Positions 1-9,024 of a stretch of 64,000 nt of DNA are shown in pieces. Origin of the DNA: Mediterranea massiliensis (GTDB lineage Bacteria; Bacteroidota; Bacteroidia; Bacteroidales; Bacteroidaceae); NCBI RefSeq assembly GCF_900128475.1, contig NZ_LT635837.1, positions 99,641 to 163,640 on the forward strand. Direction: 5' to 3'. The translations under genes and the position numbers were made by a program. Under the pieces are notes generated by a model that was given only the letters and a program-made list of their open reading frames with translations, had not been told where the DNA came from and did not search any database. The first letter of the stretch is position 1. Each line of letters starts with the position of its first letter.

Positions 1-385
1 CATTTTCCAGGCCAGCAGCACCCCTGCCGCTACGGCTGCAGCACGCGAAGCGCTCCACATCATCCAGAACGAACCCGAACGCATCCAGCGCCTGTGGGAC
101 ATCACCAACTATGCTCTGGAAGCCTTCCGTAACGCAGGTTTCGAGATTGGTGATACGGAGTCGCCCATCATCCCGCTGTATGTGCGTGATACGGAGAAGA
201 CCTTTACCGTCACCAAGCTGGCTTTCGACGAAGGTATCTTCATCAACCCCGTTATTCCGCCTGCCTGCGCTCCGCAGGACACGCTGGTACGTGTAGCCCT
301 GATGGCCACGCACACCAAGGAGCAGATTGACTATGCAGTCGAGAAGCTGACCAAGTGCTTCAAGCAGCTGGACATCATCAAATAA
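1..385 (+). CDS. spt: serine palmitoyltransferase-like alpha-oxoamine synthase, C-terminal part
   Basis: Only the last 127 codons are present; the frame enters at base 2 and stops at TAA 383-385. The sequence fits the C-terminal small domain of PLP-dependent alpha-oxoamine synthases, with the tail segment INPVIPPACAPQDTLVR followed by a final helix. In Bacteroidales the closest known member is serine palmitoyltransferase, which joins serine and a long-chain acyl-CoA to make the sphingoid base; the C-terminal text resembles that enzyme more than 2-amino-3-ketobutyrate CoA ligase. The PLP lysine lies outside the window, so the exact substrate is inferred. A strong hairpin terminator follows directly. 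Confidence 0.75.
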   Translation, partial: IFQASSTPAATAAAREALHIIQNEPERIQRLWDITNYALEAFRNAGFEIGDTESPIIPLYVRDTEKTFTVTKLAFDEGIFINPVIPPACAPQDTLVRVALMATHTKEQIDYAVEKLTKCFKQLDIIK

Positions 386-416
386 AGAGAAAGGCTGTAG
401 TTTGACAAATAACGAC

Positions 417-466
417 AAGCGGCGGGCAGTTCCGGTTTTCAAGACTGTCCGCCGCTTCTTTTTTTA
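417..466 (+). terminator. Rho-independent terminator after the spt-like gene
   Basis: A GC-rich inverted repeat (arms beginning AAGCGGCGG and ending CCGCCGCTT, with one mismatch in the lower stem) encloses a loop of about 10 bases and is followed by a run of T. It lies 31 bases after the stop codon of the upstream gene. Confidence 0.85.
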
Positions 467-489
467 TAAATGAGAATAAAGGTATCTGA

Positions 490-627
490 AACTCTCCTCC
501 TTCTGGAAGGAGGAGTACCCGATAGGGGGAGGTGGTAGGTGAACACATAACGCGTTGATTGATAACCTTTCGTGAAAACCTACCACCCTGCCCTTTGGGC
601 ACCCCTCCTTCCAGAAGGAGGGGAGTT
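490..627. repeat. MITE/REP-like imperfect inverted repeat
   Basis: Two arms of about 50 bases (490-540 and 578-627) are imperfect reverse complements and each contains an inner palindrome around CCTTCTGGAAGG. The spacer is about 37 bases. No coding capacity is seen. Elements of this look are common between genes in Bacteroidales genomes; mobility is inferred only. Confidence 0.7.
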
Positions 628-668
628 AAAATAGCCTCACTTCATTTTAATACATACTCACTGTTCAA

Positions 669-1343
669 TTACAGATTTGCCTCGGCCACTACCTGTCCGT
701 CGAACAGGTTGATGACACGGTCGGCAAAGCCGGCATCGTGCTGCGAGTGCGTCACCATGACGATGGTAGTACCTTCCTTGTTCAGCTCCTTCAGCAGGTC
801 CATCACTTCCTTGCCGTTCTTCGAGTCGAGGTTACCGGTCGGCTCGTCGGCCAGAATCAGTTTCGGGTTGGCTACCACGGCACGGGCAATGGCCACACGC
901 TGCTGCTGACCGCCCGAGAGCTGCTGCGGGAAGTGCTTGGCGCGGTGGCTGATGGCCATGCGCTCCATCGCCTGCTCGATGCGCTGCTTGCGTTCGCTGG
1001 CAGGCACGCCCATATAGAGCAGCGGCAGTTCGATGTTCTCATACACGTTCAGCTCGTCAATCAGGTTGAAGCTCTGGAATACGAAGCCGATGACACCCTT
1101 GCGCAGGCTGGTGCGCTGGGCTTCGGTATATTTCGACACTTCCGTGCCGTTCAGGTAATATTCTCCCTCCGTGGGGTTGTCCAACAGGCCCAGAATGTTG
1201 AGCAGGGTGGACTTACCGCAACCCGACGGTCCCATGATGGCTACAAATTCGCCTTCGTTCACTTCGATGTTCACATTGTTCAAGGCCAATGTCTGTACTT
1301 CTTCCGTACGGAATACTTTCTGCAAGTTTACTGTCTTGATCAT
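669..1343 (-). CDS. ABC transporter ATP-binding protein (MacB/LolD type)
   Basis: This 224-residue protein is a complete MacB/LolD-class ABC ATPase. It shows Walker A GPSGCGKST (around residues 39-47), a Q-loop in VFQSFNL, the ABC signature LSGGQQQRVAIARA, Walker B LILADEPTGNLDS and the switch histidine in MVTHSQ. It is the last gene of the minus-strand efflux operon, 97 bases after the nearest permease, and is the only ATPase for the six permeases. It should sit on the cytoplasmic face and drive export by a mechanotransmission-type cycle. The substrate cannot be read from the sequence. Confidence 0.93.
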   Translation of the reverse strand: MIKTVNLQKVFRTEEVQTLALNNVNIEVNEGEFVAIMGPSGCGKSTLLNILGLLDNPTEGEYYLNGTEVSKYTEAQRTSLRKGVIGFVFQSFNLIDELNVYENIELPLLYMGVPASERKQRIEQAMERMAISHRAKHFPQQLSGGQQQRVAIARAVVANPKLILADEPTGNLDSKNGKEVMDLLKELNKEGTTIVMVTHSQHDAGFADRVINLFDGQVVAEANL

Positions 1344-1439
1344 AATCTTACTGTTTTTGTGTCTTTCCCGCTTGATGGGAAAAGACGGGTTAAATATACT
1401 GGTTAATTTATAATTATCAGTTCTTCAATGTTCTCTTTT

Positions 1440-3833
1440 TTATTCCCTCTTCATCACCTCCGCCGGATTCACCTGCGACGCACGGCGTATCTGCCACAGC
1501 ACGGTGAGCAGGGCGATGACGGCCACCGTCAGGCCCGCCACGAGGAAAATCCACAGCGAGAGCGGGGCATGATGGGGAAAGTCCTCCATATAGCGGTGGA
1601 TGGCAACGTAGGCAACAGCGGCACCCGTCACGAAGGCAGCTCCCAGCAGGACGAGGTACTTGCGCAGCAGCAGGCGGCAGATGTCGCCCACCTGTGCGCC
1701 GTGCACCTTGCGCAGGGCTATCTCGCGGTAGCGCTGGCGGATGTCGTAGAGCGACAGCCCGAACAGCCCCAGACAGGCGATGACGATGGCTATCAAGGCA
1801 AAGGTGATGACGATGCGCGTCACCTTCCGGTCATCCTCGTGCAGGCGGGCTATCTCGTCCGTGATGAACGAATACTCAAAGTCACCCCTACCCACAGCTT
1901 CCTGATAGAGGTCGCTGAGGAAGGCGATGGCTTCCTTCCGCTTGCCGGGAGCGATGGAAAGGAACGTGAAGTCGCGCCAGCCGTTCTGATAGATGAAGAC
2001 TACCGGCTGGTTTCCGCCCGACAAGTGGCCAGTGCGGAAGTCGTCCACCACACCTATGATGTCGTAGGAGGGTACCTTGTTCCAGTCGTCACCCGAACGG
2101 TACCAGAAGCGTTGGTTTGGCGTGACCTTCTCCGTCCGCCAGTCCCGGATGTGCAAGGCCTGGAGGAAAGCCCGGTTGGCTATCAGCTTGCAGGCATATT
2201 TGTCCTCCTCCCCGTTCCATCTCCGGCCTTCCAGCAGCCGGAAACCGAAGAAGTCCATGTATTCACGCGAGGTCCAGAGATGGCAGGCCTCTACCTCCTG
2301 TCCGTCGTCCGTACGGAAGCGGGTATCCGGTTGCAGATCGTAGGGCGGGATGCCATAAGTCATTCCCGTAAACAAGGGTGACTCCCCGATACGTTTTTCC
2401 AGCAGGGCAAAGGCGGCCTCTTTCTTCTTCAGCTCTTGTTCTCCGATTTCCCAGTTACTTATGGCCGCTGGGTTCTCTTTCCAAAACTGGCACTGAATGA
2501 TGTCCTCCGTGCGGTAGCCCACGTCCGTATGCAGCAGGAACTGCAAGTGGCGGCTCAGGTAGATGGCGGCCACCGTCAGGCAAAAGGCGATGACGTATTG
2601 CAGGAAGAGGAACACCGTGCGCGAGCGGGTTGCCTTACCACCTACCCCCACCTGACTGAGCGAACGCATAGGGGCGGCATGCGCATAGCGCCAGTAAGGC
2701 GGTAGCATGGTGAAAAGCGGCAGCAGGAACAACACAGCCGCGGACAGCAGCAGGTCGAAACGCAGGTCGCCTTGTACGGGAATGTCGAACCACGCGTCCA
2801 CCAACCGCCGCGTCACCTCCACCAGTAGCCAGGCCAGGAAGACGACCGCCGCATTCAGGCAGACATTCTCCGCATAGAGCTGGAGGAAGATTTGTCCCTT
2901 GCCGGCTCCCAGCACCTTCTTCATGCCCAGTTCGCGGCCCCGCTTCAGCATCACCACCGAATAGAGGTTCATGTAGTTGAGCAGGCCCACCAGCAGAATC
3001 AGCCCCGCCACCAGTCCGAGCAGCCGGAGCACGTCCGGCCGGCCCTGTGTTACCGAGTCGGCATAAGCAGATACCTGCCTGCTCAGGTAGAAGTCCTTGA
3101 GCGGAACGAGCTGGTAATAGACGGCCTGTTGCCCATAGCATAACAGTTTCATGGGCGTGCGGTTGGCCCGGTTTATCTCGTCCCCGTCCTCCGGGCGATG
3201 CAGGCGTACCACTTCGTAGCCCACGCGGCTCCAGTCCTTCATCAGGTACACGGACAAGACGACATCGAACTGGAAAGAGGACTTCGTAGAGGGCTCCTTC
3301 AGGATGCCTGCCACACGGACGGGCTTGCCCGACGACGTGACCAGCTCCTTGCCCACCGCATGCTCGGTCCCGAATATCCGCAGGGCGGCCTGTGGTGTCA
3401 GCAAGGCATCGTCGGGCTTCAGCTGCAGGCTGCCTTCCTTGCAGCCGTAAGGCATCAGGTCGAAGAACAGGCTGTCCACCACTATGGTGTTTACCGCATA
3501 GCGATAGTCGTCCTTCGTCACAAAGTCATCGTCAAACATCATAAACCGGCTGAACGCCTCCACTGCCGGATGATCCAGCGGATTGCGGTAATTGGGGTCG
3601 TTGTTCCGGTCCCCGCTCTCGCCCAGCGACCCTCTCGGTTCTCCTTCCTTGAAAACGGCTGTCAGGAAAGTCCGGTCGGCTTCGGGTACAAAATGATTGA
3701 CGGTGCGCTCCTGGTGGATGTAGCGCACCAGCACAAAGACACAACCCAGGCTCAGGGCCAGTCCCAGCACATTGATGGCGGTGTAGGTCCTGAAGCGCAG
3801 GATGGTACGGATGGATAAGAGTAATGCTTTCAT
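1440..3833 (-). CDS. MacB/FtsX-type ABC transporter permease (sixth permease in the operon)
   Basis: From the ATG at 3833 the protein has 797 residues. An in-frame ATG at 3857 would overlap the upstream gene by 8 bases, so the start beginning MKALLLSIRTIL, which aligns with the paralogues, is preferred. The layout is an N-terminal membrane helix, a periplasmic MacB-like domain, an FtsX block of three helices, a further helix near the middle, a second periplasmic domain and a second FtsX block ending in NPAEVMKRE. This doubled layout is typical of large Bacteroidetes permeases. It lies 16 bases after the previous permease and probably pairs with the ATPase downstream. Confidence 0.88.
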   Translation of the reverse strand: MKALLLSIRTILRFRTYTAINVLGLALSLGCVFVLVRYIHQERTVNHFVPEADRTFLTAVFKEGEPRGSLGESGDRNNDPNYRNPLDHPAVEAFSRFMMFDDDFVTKDDYRYAVNTIVVDSLFFDLMPYGCKEGSLQLKPDDALLTPQAALRIFGTEHAVGKELVTSSGKPVRVAGILKEPSTKSSFQFDVVLSVYLMKDWSRVGYEVVRLHRPEDGDEINRANRTPMKLLCYGQQAVYYQLVPLKDFYLSRQVSAYADSVTQGRPDVLRLLGLVAGLILLVGLLNYMNLYSVVMLKRGRELGMKKVLGAGKGQIFLQLYAENVCLNAAVVFLAWLLVEVTRRLVDAWFDIPVQGDLRFDLLLSAAVLFLLPLFTMLPPYWRYAHAAPMRSLSQVGVGGKATRSRTVFLFLQYVIAFCLTVAAIYLSRHLQFLLHTDVGYRTEDIIQCQFWKENPAAISNWEIGEQELKKKEAAFALLEKRIGESPLFTGMTYGIPPYDLQPDTRFRTDDGQEVEACHLWTSREYMDFFGFRLLEGRRWNGEEDKYACKLIANRAFLQALHIRDWRTEKVTPNQRFWYRSGDDWNKVPSYDIIGVVDDFRTGHLSGGNQPVVFIYQNGWRDFTFLSIAPGKRKEAIAFLSDLYQEAVGRGDFEYSFITDEIARLHEDDRKVTRIVITFALIAIVIACLGLFGLSLYDIRQRYREIALRKVHGAQVGDICRLLLRKYLVLLGAAFVTGAAVAYVAIHRYMEDFPHHAPLSLWIFLVAGLTVAVIALLTVLWQIRRASQVNPAEVMKRE

Positions 3834-3849
3834 ATATTCATTATTTATT

Positions 3850-6213
3850 TTATTCATTCTTCATTGCTTCCACCGGCTTCACCCGGCTCAGCATCCAGCC
3901 TTGCAGGCAGACGATGAGGGCCGACACGCCCCATACGACAACCAGCGGCCACACAAAGATGCCGGCCGAAAGCGGGGCACGGTAGGCAAACTGCTCCAGC
4001 CAGCGCTGCATCAGCCACCAGGCGACGGGCATGGCCAGCACGTAGGCCACTGCGGCGTAGAGGCAGAAGGGCTTGTTGAGCAGCCAGATAATCTGTCCGC
4101 GCGTGGCGCCGTGCACCTTGCGGATGCTGATTTCGCGTATCCGCTGGCGGGTGGCATACCAGGCGATGCCGAACAGGCCGAAGCCCGTCAGCAGCAGGCC
4201 GATGAGGGCGTAGAACGTCAGGATGCGCGACAGCGAAAGCACCTTCCCGTTGCGCTTCATGAAGTCCTGGTGCATGTCCGTGTATTGGAAGGGCTGGCCG
4301 GGATGAAGCTCGTTCCACACGGCTTCAATCTGTTGCAACGTTTCCGCACGGTTCTCGGGGCGCAGGCGGATTTGCAGGCAGAAGGCTTTCTCCAGACGGG
4401 ACATCGGCGCGATGCTGACCACCGCAGGAGCAATCTCCTCTTCCAGCGAGTTGATGGGGAAGTCGCGTATCACGCCTGCGATGACGGACAGCGTGTCGTC
4501 GGCAGCCGTGTCAAACTCACGCAGCGAACGACCGACGGGATTGCCTTCCGGCACCAGCGTGCGGACGAAGCTCTCGTTCACCAGGACCGGATAGGCGTAC
4601 CTCTGCTGAATCTGTCCGACGCTGCCGCCTTCCAGCAGTTCAAGGCCGAGGGTGCACACCAGGGTAGAGTCGCCCGCCAGCTTCAGCAGGTAGGTGCGTA
4701 TCTCTTCTCCGCCGGGACGCCGGACCGTCAGCTGGCTGATCCAGGCGTTCAGCACGGAGCTGGACGACAAGGTGACGGACTCGATGCCCTGCACGCGCTT
4801 CTCCAGCTCCGCCTTGAACGGGCCGGCGGGAGGGCTGAACATGTCGCCCGTCTCGATGCAGTTTTCGTAGCGCGAGGCCTGCCGTTCGGTCAGGGACATC
4901 TGGTTGCGCGCCACGAGGGTGGCCAGCAGCAGGCCGATGGAGATGGCAAACTGAACCGTCACCAGCACGGCCACGAAGCGCTGCTTGCGCCGTCCGCCGT
5001 AGAGCGTGCGGTACTGGCTGAACGACAGGCGCGACAGGCGGCGGCTGATGTACCAGGCCGGTATGACAGACATCACCAGGATGAACGCCAACAACCAGGG
5101 CAGCATCTGGCTGCTGAAGAAGAAGCCCATCGTGAGCCGCGAGCCCAGCAGGCCGTTGAACACCGCCAGGCAGTCGTTCACCAGCAGGATGGACAGGAGG
5201 AACGCCAGCACCACCGTCAGGAAGGCGTCGCCGAAAAGTTGCAGGCGGATGTTGCGCAGCGTGCTGCCCATCAGCTTCTCCACATGGATCATGCGGAGCT
5301 GTTGCAGCAGGCGCGAGAGGCTCATGTTGGTGTAGTTGCAGCAGGCGATGACCAGTATCAGCACCGCCGCCAGCAGGCTGATGTAGAGCGTCTGCACGGG
5401 CGTCTGGCTGATGTAGTCGAGGACTTGTTGCGAAGCGTCGTCGGGCGTGGTGAAGCAGACGGCTTCCAGCGGGTCGAGGTAATACTTCGTCTGGCCGGGC
5501 AGCATGGTGGGCACCTTGTCGGCGTTTATCTTGTCGGCCAGGCGGGCGGCATCCGTTCCCCGCGAGAGCTTCAGCAGCGTCGGGCCGCCCCAATAGTTGG
5601 CAGCCGAAGCCGTCAGCATGTCGAAGCGCAGGAGCGACTGCTCACGTTCCTTGAGCACCGCCGCCACTTCGTACGTCTGCCTGTCCCCGCCTTCCATCTG
5701 TACCTCGATGTGCTGCCCCACGGCCTCCCTGCTTCCGAAGAGCTTGTGGGCACAGGCAGCGCTCAGGGCCACCTTGTCCGGCTGGCGGAGTGCCTGCTCC
5801 AGGCTTCCTTCCGCCGCACGGTAGTCGAAGAAGCGGGTCAGCGTCGTGTCAGTCGAGAGGACGATGAAGTTGCTTTCCACCTTCTGCCCGTCCACCTTGC
5901 AACCGAGCAGGTGCAGCGTGCCCATGCGCAGGTAGTCTTCCACCTCGGCATAGCTGTTCTTCAGCCGCTGGGGGATTTCGGCAGCAGCAAAGGCTACCCG
6001 TTTTCCTTCGGTCATCGGGTCGTCCTGCCGCAGGAAGACGATGCGGTCGCGGTCGGGATTGCGCCCCTCCAGCCCGTATTCATGTACGAAGTACGTCATC
6101 AGCAGATTGGTGCAGGCCAATCCCAAGGCCAGACTGGCCACGGAGACGAGGAAGAACACCTTGTTCCGCCACCAGCTCCTGAGAATCATTTTCAGTGTTA
6201 CGTTCAGTATCAT
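3850..6213 (-). CDS. MacB/FtsX-type ABC transporter permease (fifth permease)
   Basis: This 787-residue protein has the same doubled FtsX architecture as its neighbours but is more diverged: it begins MILNVTLKMILRSWW and ends KPVEAMKNE. Membrane segments are clear near the N-terminus (FFLVSVASLALGLACTNLLM), around residues 280-400, and in the last 130 residues. A 303-base gap holding two arrays of 22-bp repeats separates it from the upstream permease, so it may have its own promoter or RNA control point. The following permease starts 16 bases after its stop. Confidence 0.88.
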   Translation of the reverse strand: MILNVTLKMILRSWWRNKVFFLVSVASLALGLACTNLLMTYFVHEYGLEGRNPDRDRIVFLRQDDPMTEGKRVAFAAAEIPQRLKNSYAEVEDYLRMGTLHLLGCKVDGQKVESNFIVLSTDTTLTRFFDYRAAEGSLEQALRQPDKVALSAACAHKLFGSREAVGQHIEVQMEGGDRQTYEVAAVLKEREQSLLRFDMLTASAANYWGGPTLLKLSRGTDAARLADKINADKVPTMLPGQTKYYLDPLEAVCFTTPDDASQQVLDYISQTPVQTLYISLLAAVLILVIACCNYTNMSLSRLLQQLRMIHVEKLMGSTLRNIRLQLFGDAFLTVVLAFLLSILLVNDCLAVFNGLLGSRLTMGFFFSSQMLPWLLAFILVMSVIPAWYISRRLSRLSFSQYRTLYGGRRKQRFVAVLVTVQFAISIGLLLATLVARNQMSLTERQASRYENCIETGDMFSPPAGPFKAELEKRVQGIESVTLSSSSVLNAWISQLTVRRPGGEEIRTYLLKLAGDSTLVCTLGLELLEGGSVGQIQQRYAYPVLVNESFVRTLVPEGNPVGRSLREFDTAADDTLSVIAGVIRDFPINSLEEEIAPAVVSIAPMSRLEKAFCLQIRLRPENRAETLQQIEAVWNELHPGQPFQYTDMHQDFMKRNGKVLSLSRILTFYALIGLLLTGFGLFGIAWYATRQRIREISIRKVHGATRGQIIWLLNKPFCLYAAVAYVLAMPVAWWLMQRWLEQFAYRAPLSAGIFVWPLVVVWGVSALIVCLQGWMLSRVKPVEAMKNE

Positions 6214-6274
6214 AGTCGTTATTGTAATATGTTGTTATTCAGTCGTTAATCAGTTTATTTTTGTTTATCCGAAA

Positions 6275-6362
6275 TAAACTGTCAGTTTAATGGCTTTAAA
6301 CTGTCAGTTTAAACGGACTAAACTATCAGTTTAAACGGAGTAAACTGCCGGTTTAAACGGGT
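6275..6362. repeat. tandem array of four 22-bp units, A+T-rich type
   Basis: Four consecutive units begin at 6275, 6297, 6319 and 6341 with an exact 22-bp period. Each carries a dyad related to TAAACTGTCAGTTTAA. The array lies between two permease genes, upstream of the one starting at 6213. No reading frame there looks coding. Confidence 0.9.
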
Positions 6363-6391
6363 TGTACTGCCGCCACGAAGCGTTTCCTTGC

Positions 6392-6501
6392 TCTGCAAAG
6401 CCGTTGCAGTGTTTCTGCAAATCCGTTACAGTGTTTCTGCAAAGCGTTTGCAATGTCTCTGCAAAACGTTTGCAACGTGTCTGCAGAACGTTTGCATCGT
6501 A
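6392..6501. repeat. tandem array of five 22-bp units, TCTGCAAA type
   Basis: Five consecutive units begin at 6392, 6414, 6436, 6458 and 6480, again with an exact 22-bp period. Each starts TCTGCAAA or TCTGCAGA and has an internal partial dyad such as TGCAAAACGTTTGCA. It ends 15 bases before the stop codon of the upstream permease gene and 30 bases from the neighbouring array, whose unit sequence is different. Confidence 0.9.
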
Positions 6502-6516
6502 GCGACAGGATGTGCA

Positions 6517-8820
6517 TCATTCTCTTTTCACCACTTCGGCCGGGTTCTCGTTCGCCGCCCGCCACACGCGCCAGCCGATGCAGAGGGCTACCAGCAGCGC
6601 CATGCCGAGGAAGATGACGGCATAGAGCCACCAGCTGAGGGGTGTCTGCTCCACATAACTCTCCAGCCAGCGTTTCATCAGCACGTAGCCCACGGGGAAA
6701 GCTACCACGGCAGCTGCGGCGAGCAGCAACAGGTATTCGCGGGCAAAGAGGCCGAGGATGTCGCCCACCCGTGCCCCGTTCACCTTGCGGATGGCCACCT
6801 CCTTGCGGCGGCGTTCGCAACTCAGGGTAATCATGGAGAAGATGCCGAAAGCAGATACCAGGATGCAGACGGTGGAGACAAAGGCCAGCAGGCGCATCAG
6901 CAGGTGTTCGGCCTTGAGATAGGCATTATACTCGTCCATGACGTTCACCAGCTGGTAATTCACCTCGGGATAATCCTTGGCAAAGAGACTGTCCACCCGA
7001 TGACGGAGTTCGGGCCAGGCGCCTTCGTGATACTTCAGCAGGATGTCGCCTCCGCTGATCCAATTAAACTGCCTTACGTAGAGCGTGGGCTGGACGGGAA
7101 TGGTCGGCGCTGTGATGTGGAAGTCGCGCACCACGCCGACCACCGTGGCTTTCTCTCCCCCGTAGTAGGTGACGGTCATGCCCACCGGGTCGGTTATCTC
7201 CATCAGCCGCACGGCCGATTCGTTCAGCATGACTTCTTTGTCGCCGCCTTGGGCTCTGGTGAAACGTCCCGCCGACAGACGGACACCGTAGAAAGCGGCC
7301 AGCGTGTCGTCCATAAGGGCCATGCGCATACCCTTTATTTCAAGGTCCGCAGGTTTGCCCTCCCAGTCGATGCTGGTGGCTCCCCGGGCTCCTTCGGGCA
7401 GAAGGCCGAAATAGCCCGTAAGCACCCGGCTGACAAACGGCATCTGGCGAACACGGTCCACAATCTCGTCCTTCGCATTGTCGGGATAAAGGAAGGTAAA
7501 GGCGGCGATGTTGCGGCGTTCCCAGCCCAGGTCGGTGTGTTGCAGATAGCTCAGCTGCTTCATCAGCACCACCGTACAGAAGATGGCCAGCAGACTGATG
7601 AAGAGCTGCAGGCCCACCATCACCTTGAGACGGCGGCCCGACCGGCTACGTTCAGGGCGCAGGGAAGAATAGCGGAAAACAAAGGGCAGCAACAGCACCA
7701 GGGAAAGCGCCAGTACCAGCAGGAAATAGAGCAGCGACTCGCCATACACATTGCCTTCCACGCCCGAAAGCCGCTGGAAGGACGGTTGCAACAGCTCGAC
7801 CAGCACAAAGCCCAGAAAGCCCGAAAGCAGGACGAGCAGGGAATATTCGGTGGTGAGCATCGTGAAGAGCCCCCTGCCGGAAGAACCACATGTGCGCCGC
7901 AAGGCCAGCTCGCGACGGCGGATGTCCATGCGCGAGAGGAACAGGGCCAGGTGGTTGAACAGCGAGCAGAGAATGACCAGACCGCCCGCCGCGGCAAACA
8001 GCACAAGGTAGGAGAAGCTGACCAGCCGTTCTTCGTTGAACGAGGCTTGGCGGACTTCGGAGAGGGGCATCAGGCGGAGGCGGCCGGTAATCTTGCGGTT
8101 GCGGTCATCGGTCTGCCCGGCGTAGGCGCGGAACTTCTCTTCCAGCGCCCGGGGCGAGACACCCGGAGCAAGACGTACCACCACCTCAAAGCCTCCGTTG
8201 TACCACACGTCCTGCCACTTGCGGAAGTAAGCCCCTTCATGGATGAAGCCGAACGAGAAATTGCTGTGTGGCAGGTCGCTGACGATGGCGCAGACGGTAA
8301 CCTCTTCATCATTGCACATTACGGTGCGTCCCAGCACGTCCGTTGTGCCAAACAGCCGTCGGGCCGTTCGCTCCGTCAGGGCTATTTGTCCGTTGGTATA
8401 AAGGAAATCGTTCGTGCCTGCCAATACACGGATGCCGAAGAGGTTCATGAAGCAAGAGTCCAACTGTATGCTGGGCAGCTCCACCTCAGGTTGTCCCTCC
8501 AATTCCAATTTGTCAGCTTTCGTATAGCGGGTGAAGGCACAGGCCGCCTCCACCTCGGGAAACTCCTGCTTCAGCAGGGTAGAGACGGGGTAAGGCACAT
8601 GGGGTGACAGGCCTCCGGCCTCGATGGCCGTTTCGGCGTAGAGCAGATACATGCGGTCGGCCCCCTCATGACGGCTGTCGAACGAGGCTTCGTATCGCAT
8701 CCACAGGTTGGCAAAGGCGAAGCAGGCAAAGCCAACGGCTATCCCCACCACATTGACGGCGGTCTGCATGCGGTACTTCAGCAGGTTGCGCCAGGCGATT
8801 TTCAGGTAATGTAGTATCAT
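6517..8820 (-). CDS. MacB/FtsX-type ABC transporter permease (fourth permease)
   Basis: The 767-residue product starts MILHYLKIAWRNLLKYR, the shared N-terminus of four of the six permeases, and ends NPAEVVKRE. After the first membrane helix comes a periplasmic domain (about residues 45-270), an FtsX block with the segment LALFLSRMDIRRRELALRR at its cytoplasmic turn, a helix near residue 405, a second periplasmic domain, and the closing FtsX block with CERRRKEVAIRKVNGA. The 204-base gap upstream holds an inverted repeat and the 303-base gap downstream holds the 22-bp arrays. Confidence 0.9.
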   Translation of the reverse strand: MILHYLKIAWRNLLKYRMQTAVNVVGIAVGFACFAFANLWMRYEASFDSRHEGADRMYLLYAETAIEAGGLSPHVPYPVSTLLKQEFPEVEAACAFTRYTKADKLELEGQPEVELPSIQLDSCFMNLFGIRVLAGTNDFLYTNGQIALTERTARRLFGTTDVLGRTVMCNDEEVTVCAIVSDLPHSNFSFGFIHEGAYFRKWQDVWYNGGFEVVVRLAPGVSPRALEEKFRAYAGQTDDRNRKITGRLRLMPLSEVRQASFNEERLVSFSYLVLFAAAGGLVILCSLFNHLALFLSRMDIRRRELALRRTCGSSGRGLFTMLTTEYSLLVLLSGFLGFVLVELLQPSFQRLSGVEGNVYGESLLYFLLVLALSLVLLLPFVFRYSSLRPERSRSGRRLKVMVGLQLFISLLAIFCTVVLMKQLSYLQHTDLGWERRNIAAFTFLYPDNAKDEIVDRVRQMPFVSRVLTGYFGLLPEGARGATSIDWEGKPADLEIKGMRMALMDDTLAAFYGVRLSAGRFTRAQGGDKEVMLNESAVRLMEITDPVGMTVTYYGGEKATVVGVVRDFHITAPTIPVQPTLYVRQFNWISGGDILLKYHEGAWPELRHRVDSLFAKDYPEVNYQLVNVMDEYNAYLKAEHLLMRLLAFVSTVCILVSAFGIFSMITLSCERRRKEVAIRKVNGARVGDILGLFAREYLLLLAAAAVVAFPVGYVLMKRWLESYVEQTPLSWWLYAVIFLGMALLVALCIGWRVWRAANENPAEVVKRE

Positions 8821-8845
8821 ATCTTTATTTTTTTATTATTTATGC

Positions 8846-9017
8846 GAATCAGGAGTTAAAGGAGTTATCGCTTCGCTGGGAGTTAAGAAGTTAAGCCGAA
8901 TGCTCCGACTAAAGCTCGATATACGCTCCTTGTATCCGGAGTTACAATAGCATTTGGCTTAACTCCTGAACGGAGCGAAGCGGAGTGCTAACTTCTTTAA
9001 CTTCTTAACTCCTGATT
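8846..9017. repeat. imperfect inverted repeat between permease genes
   Basis: The left arm begins AATCAGGAGTTAAAGGAGTT and the right arm is its imperfect reverse complement, ending AACTTCTTAACTCCTGATT. Both contain GCTTCGCT near the middle. The element fills nearly the whole 204-base gap inside the operon and has no coding capacity. It differs in sequence from the inverted repeat at 490-627. Confidence 0.75.
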
Positions 9018-9024
9018 GGCATTA

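Noticed and set aside
3802-6249. Long open frames on the plus strand opposite the permease genes (also 1428-2381, 6388-8607, 9697-11400, 14843-16117)
   Set aside because: They mirror the codon pattern of the GC-rich permease genes, have histidine/glutamine/arginine-rich text without domains, and lack promoters. They are complementary-strand artefacts.
6275-6501. CRISPR-like array
   Set aside because: Units are directly adjacent without variable spacers, and no cas gene is present.
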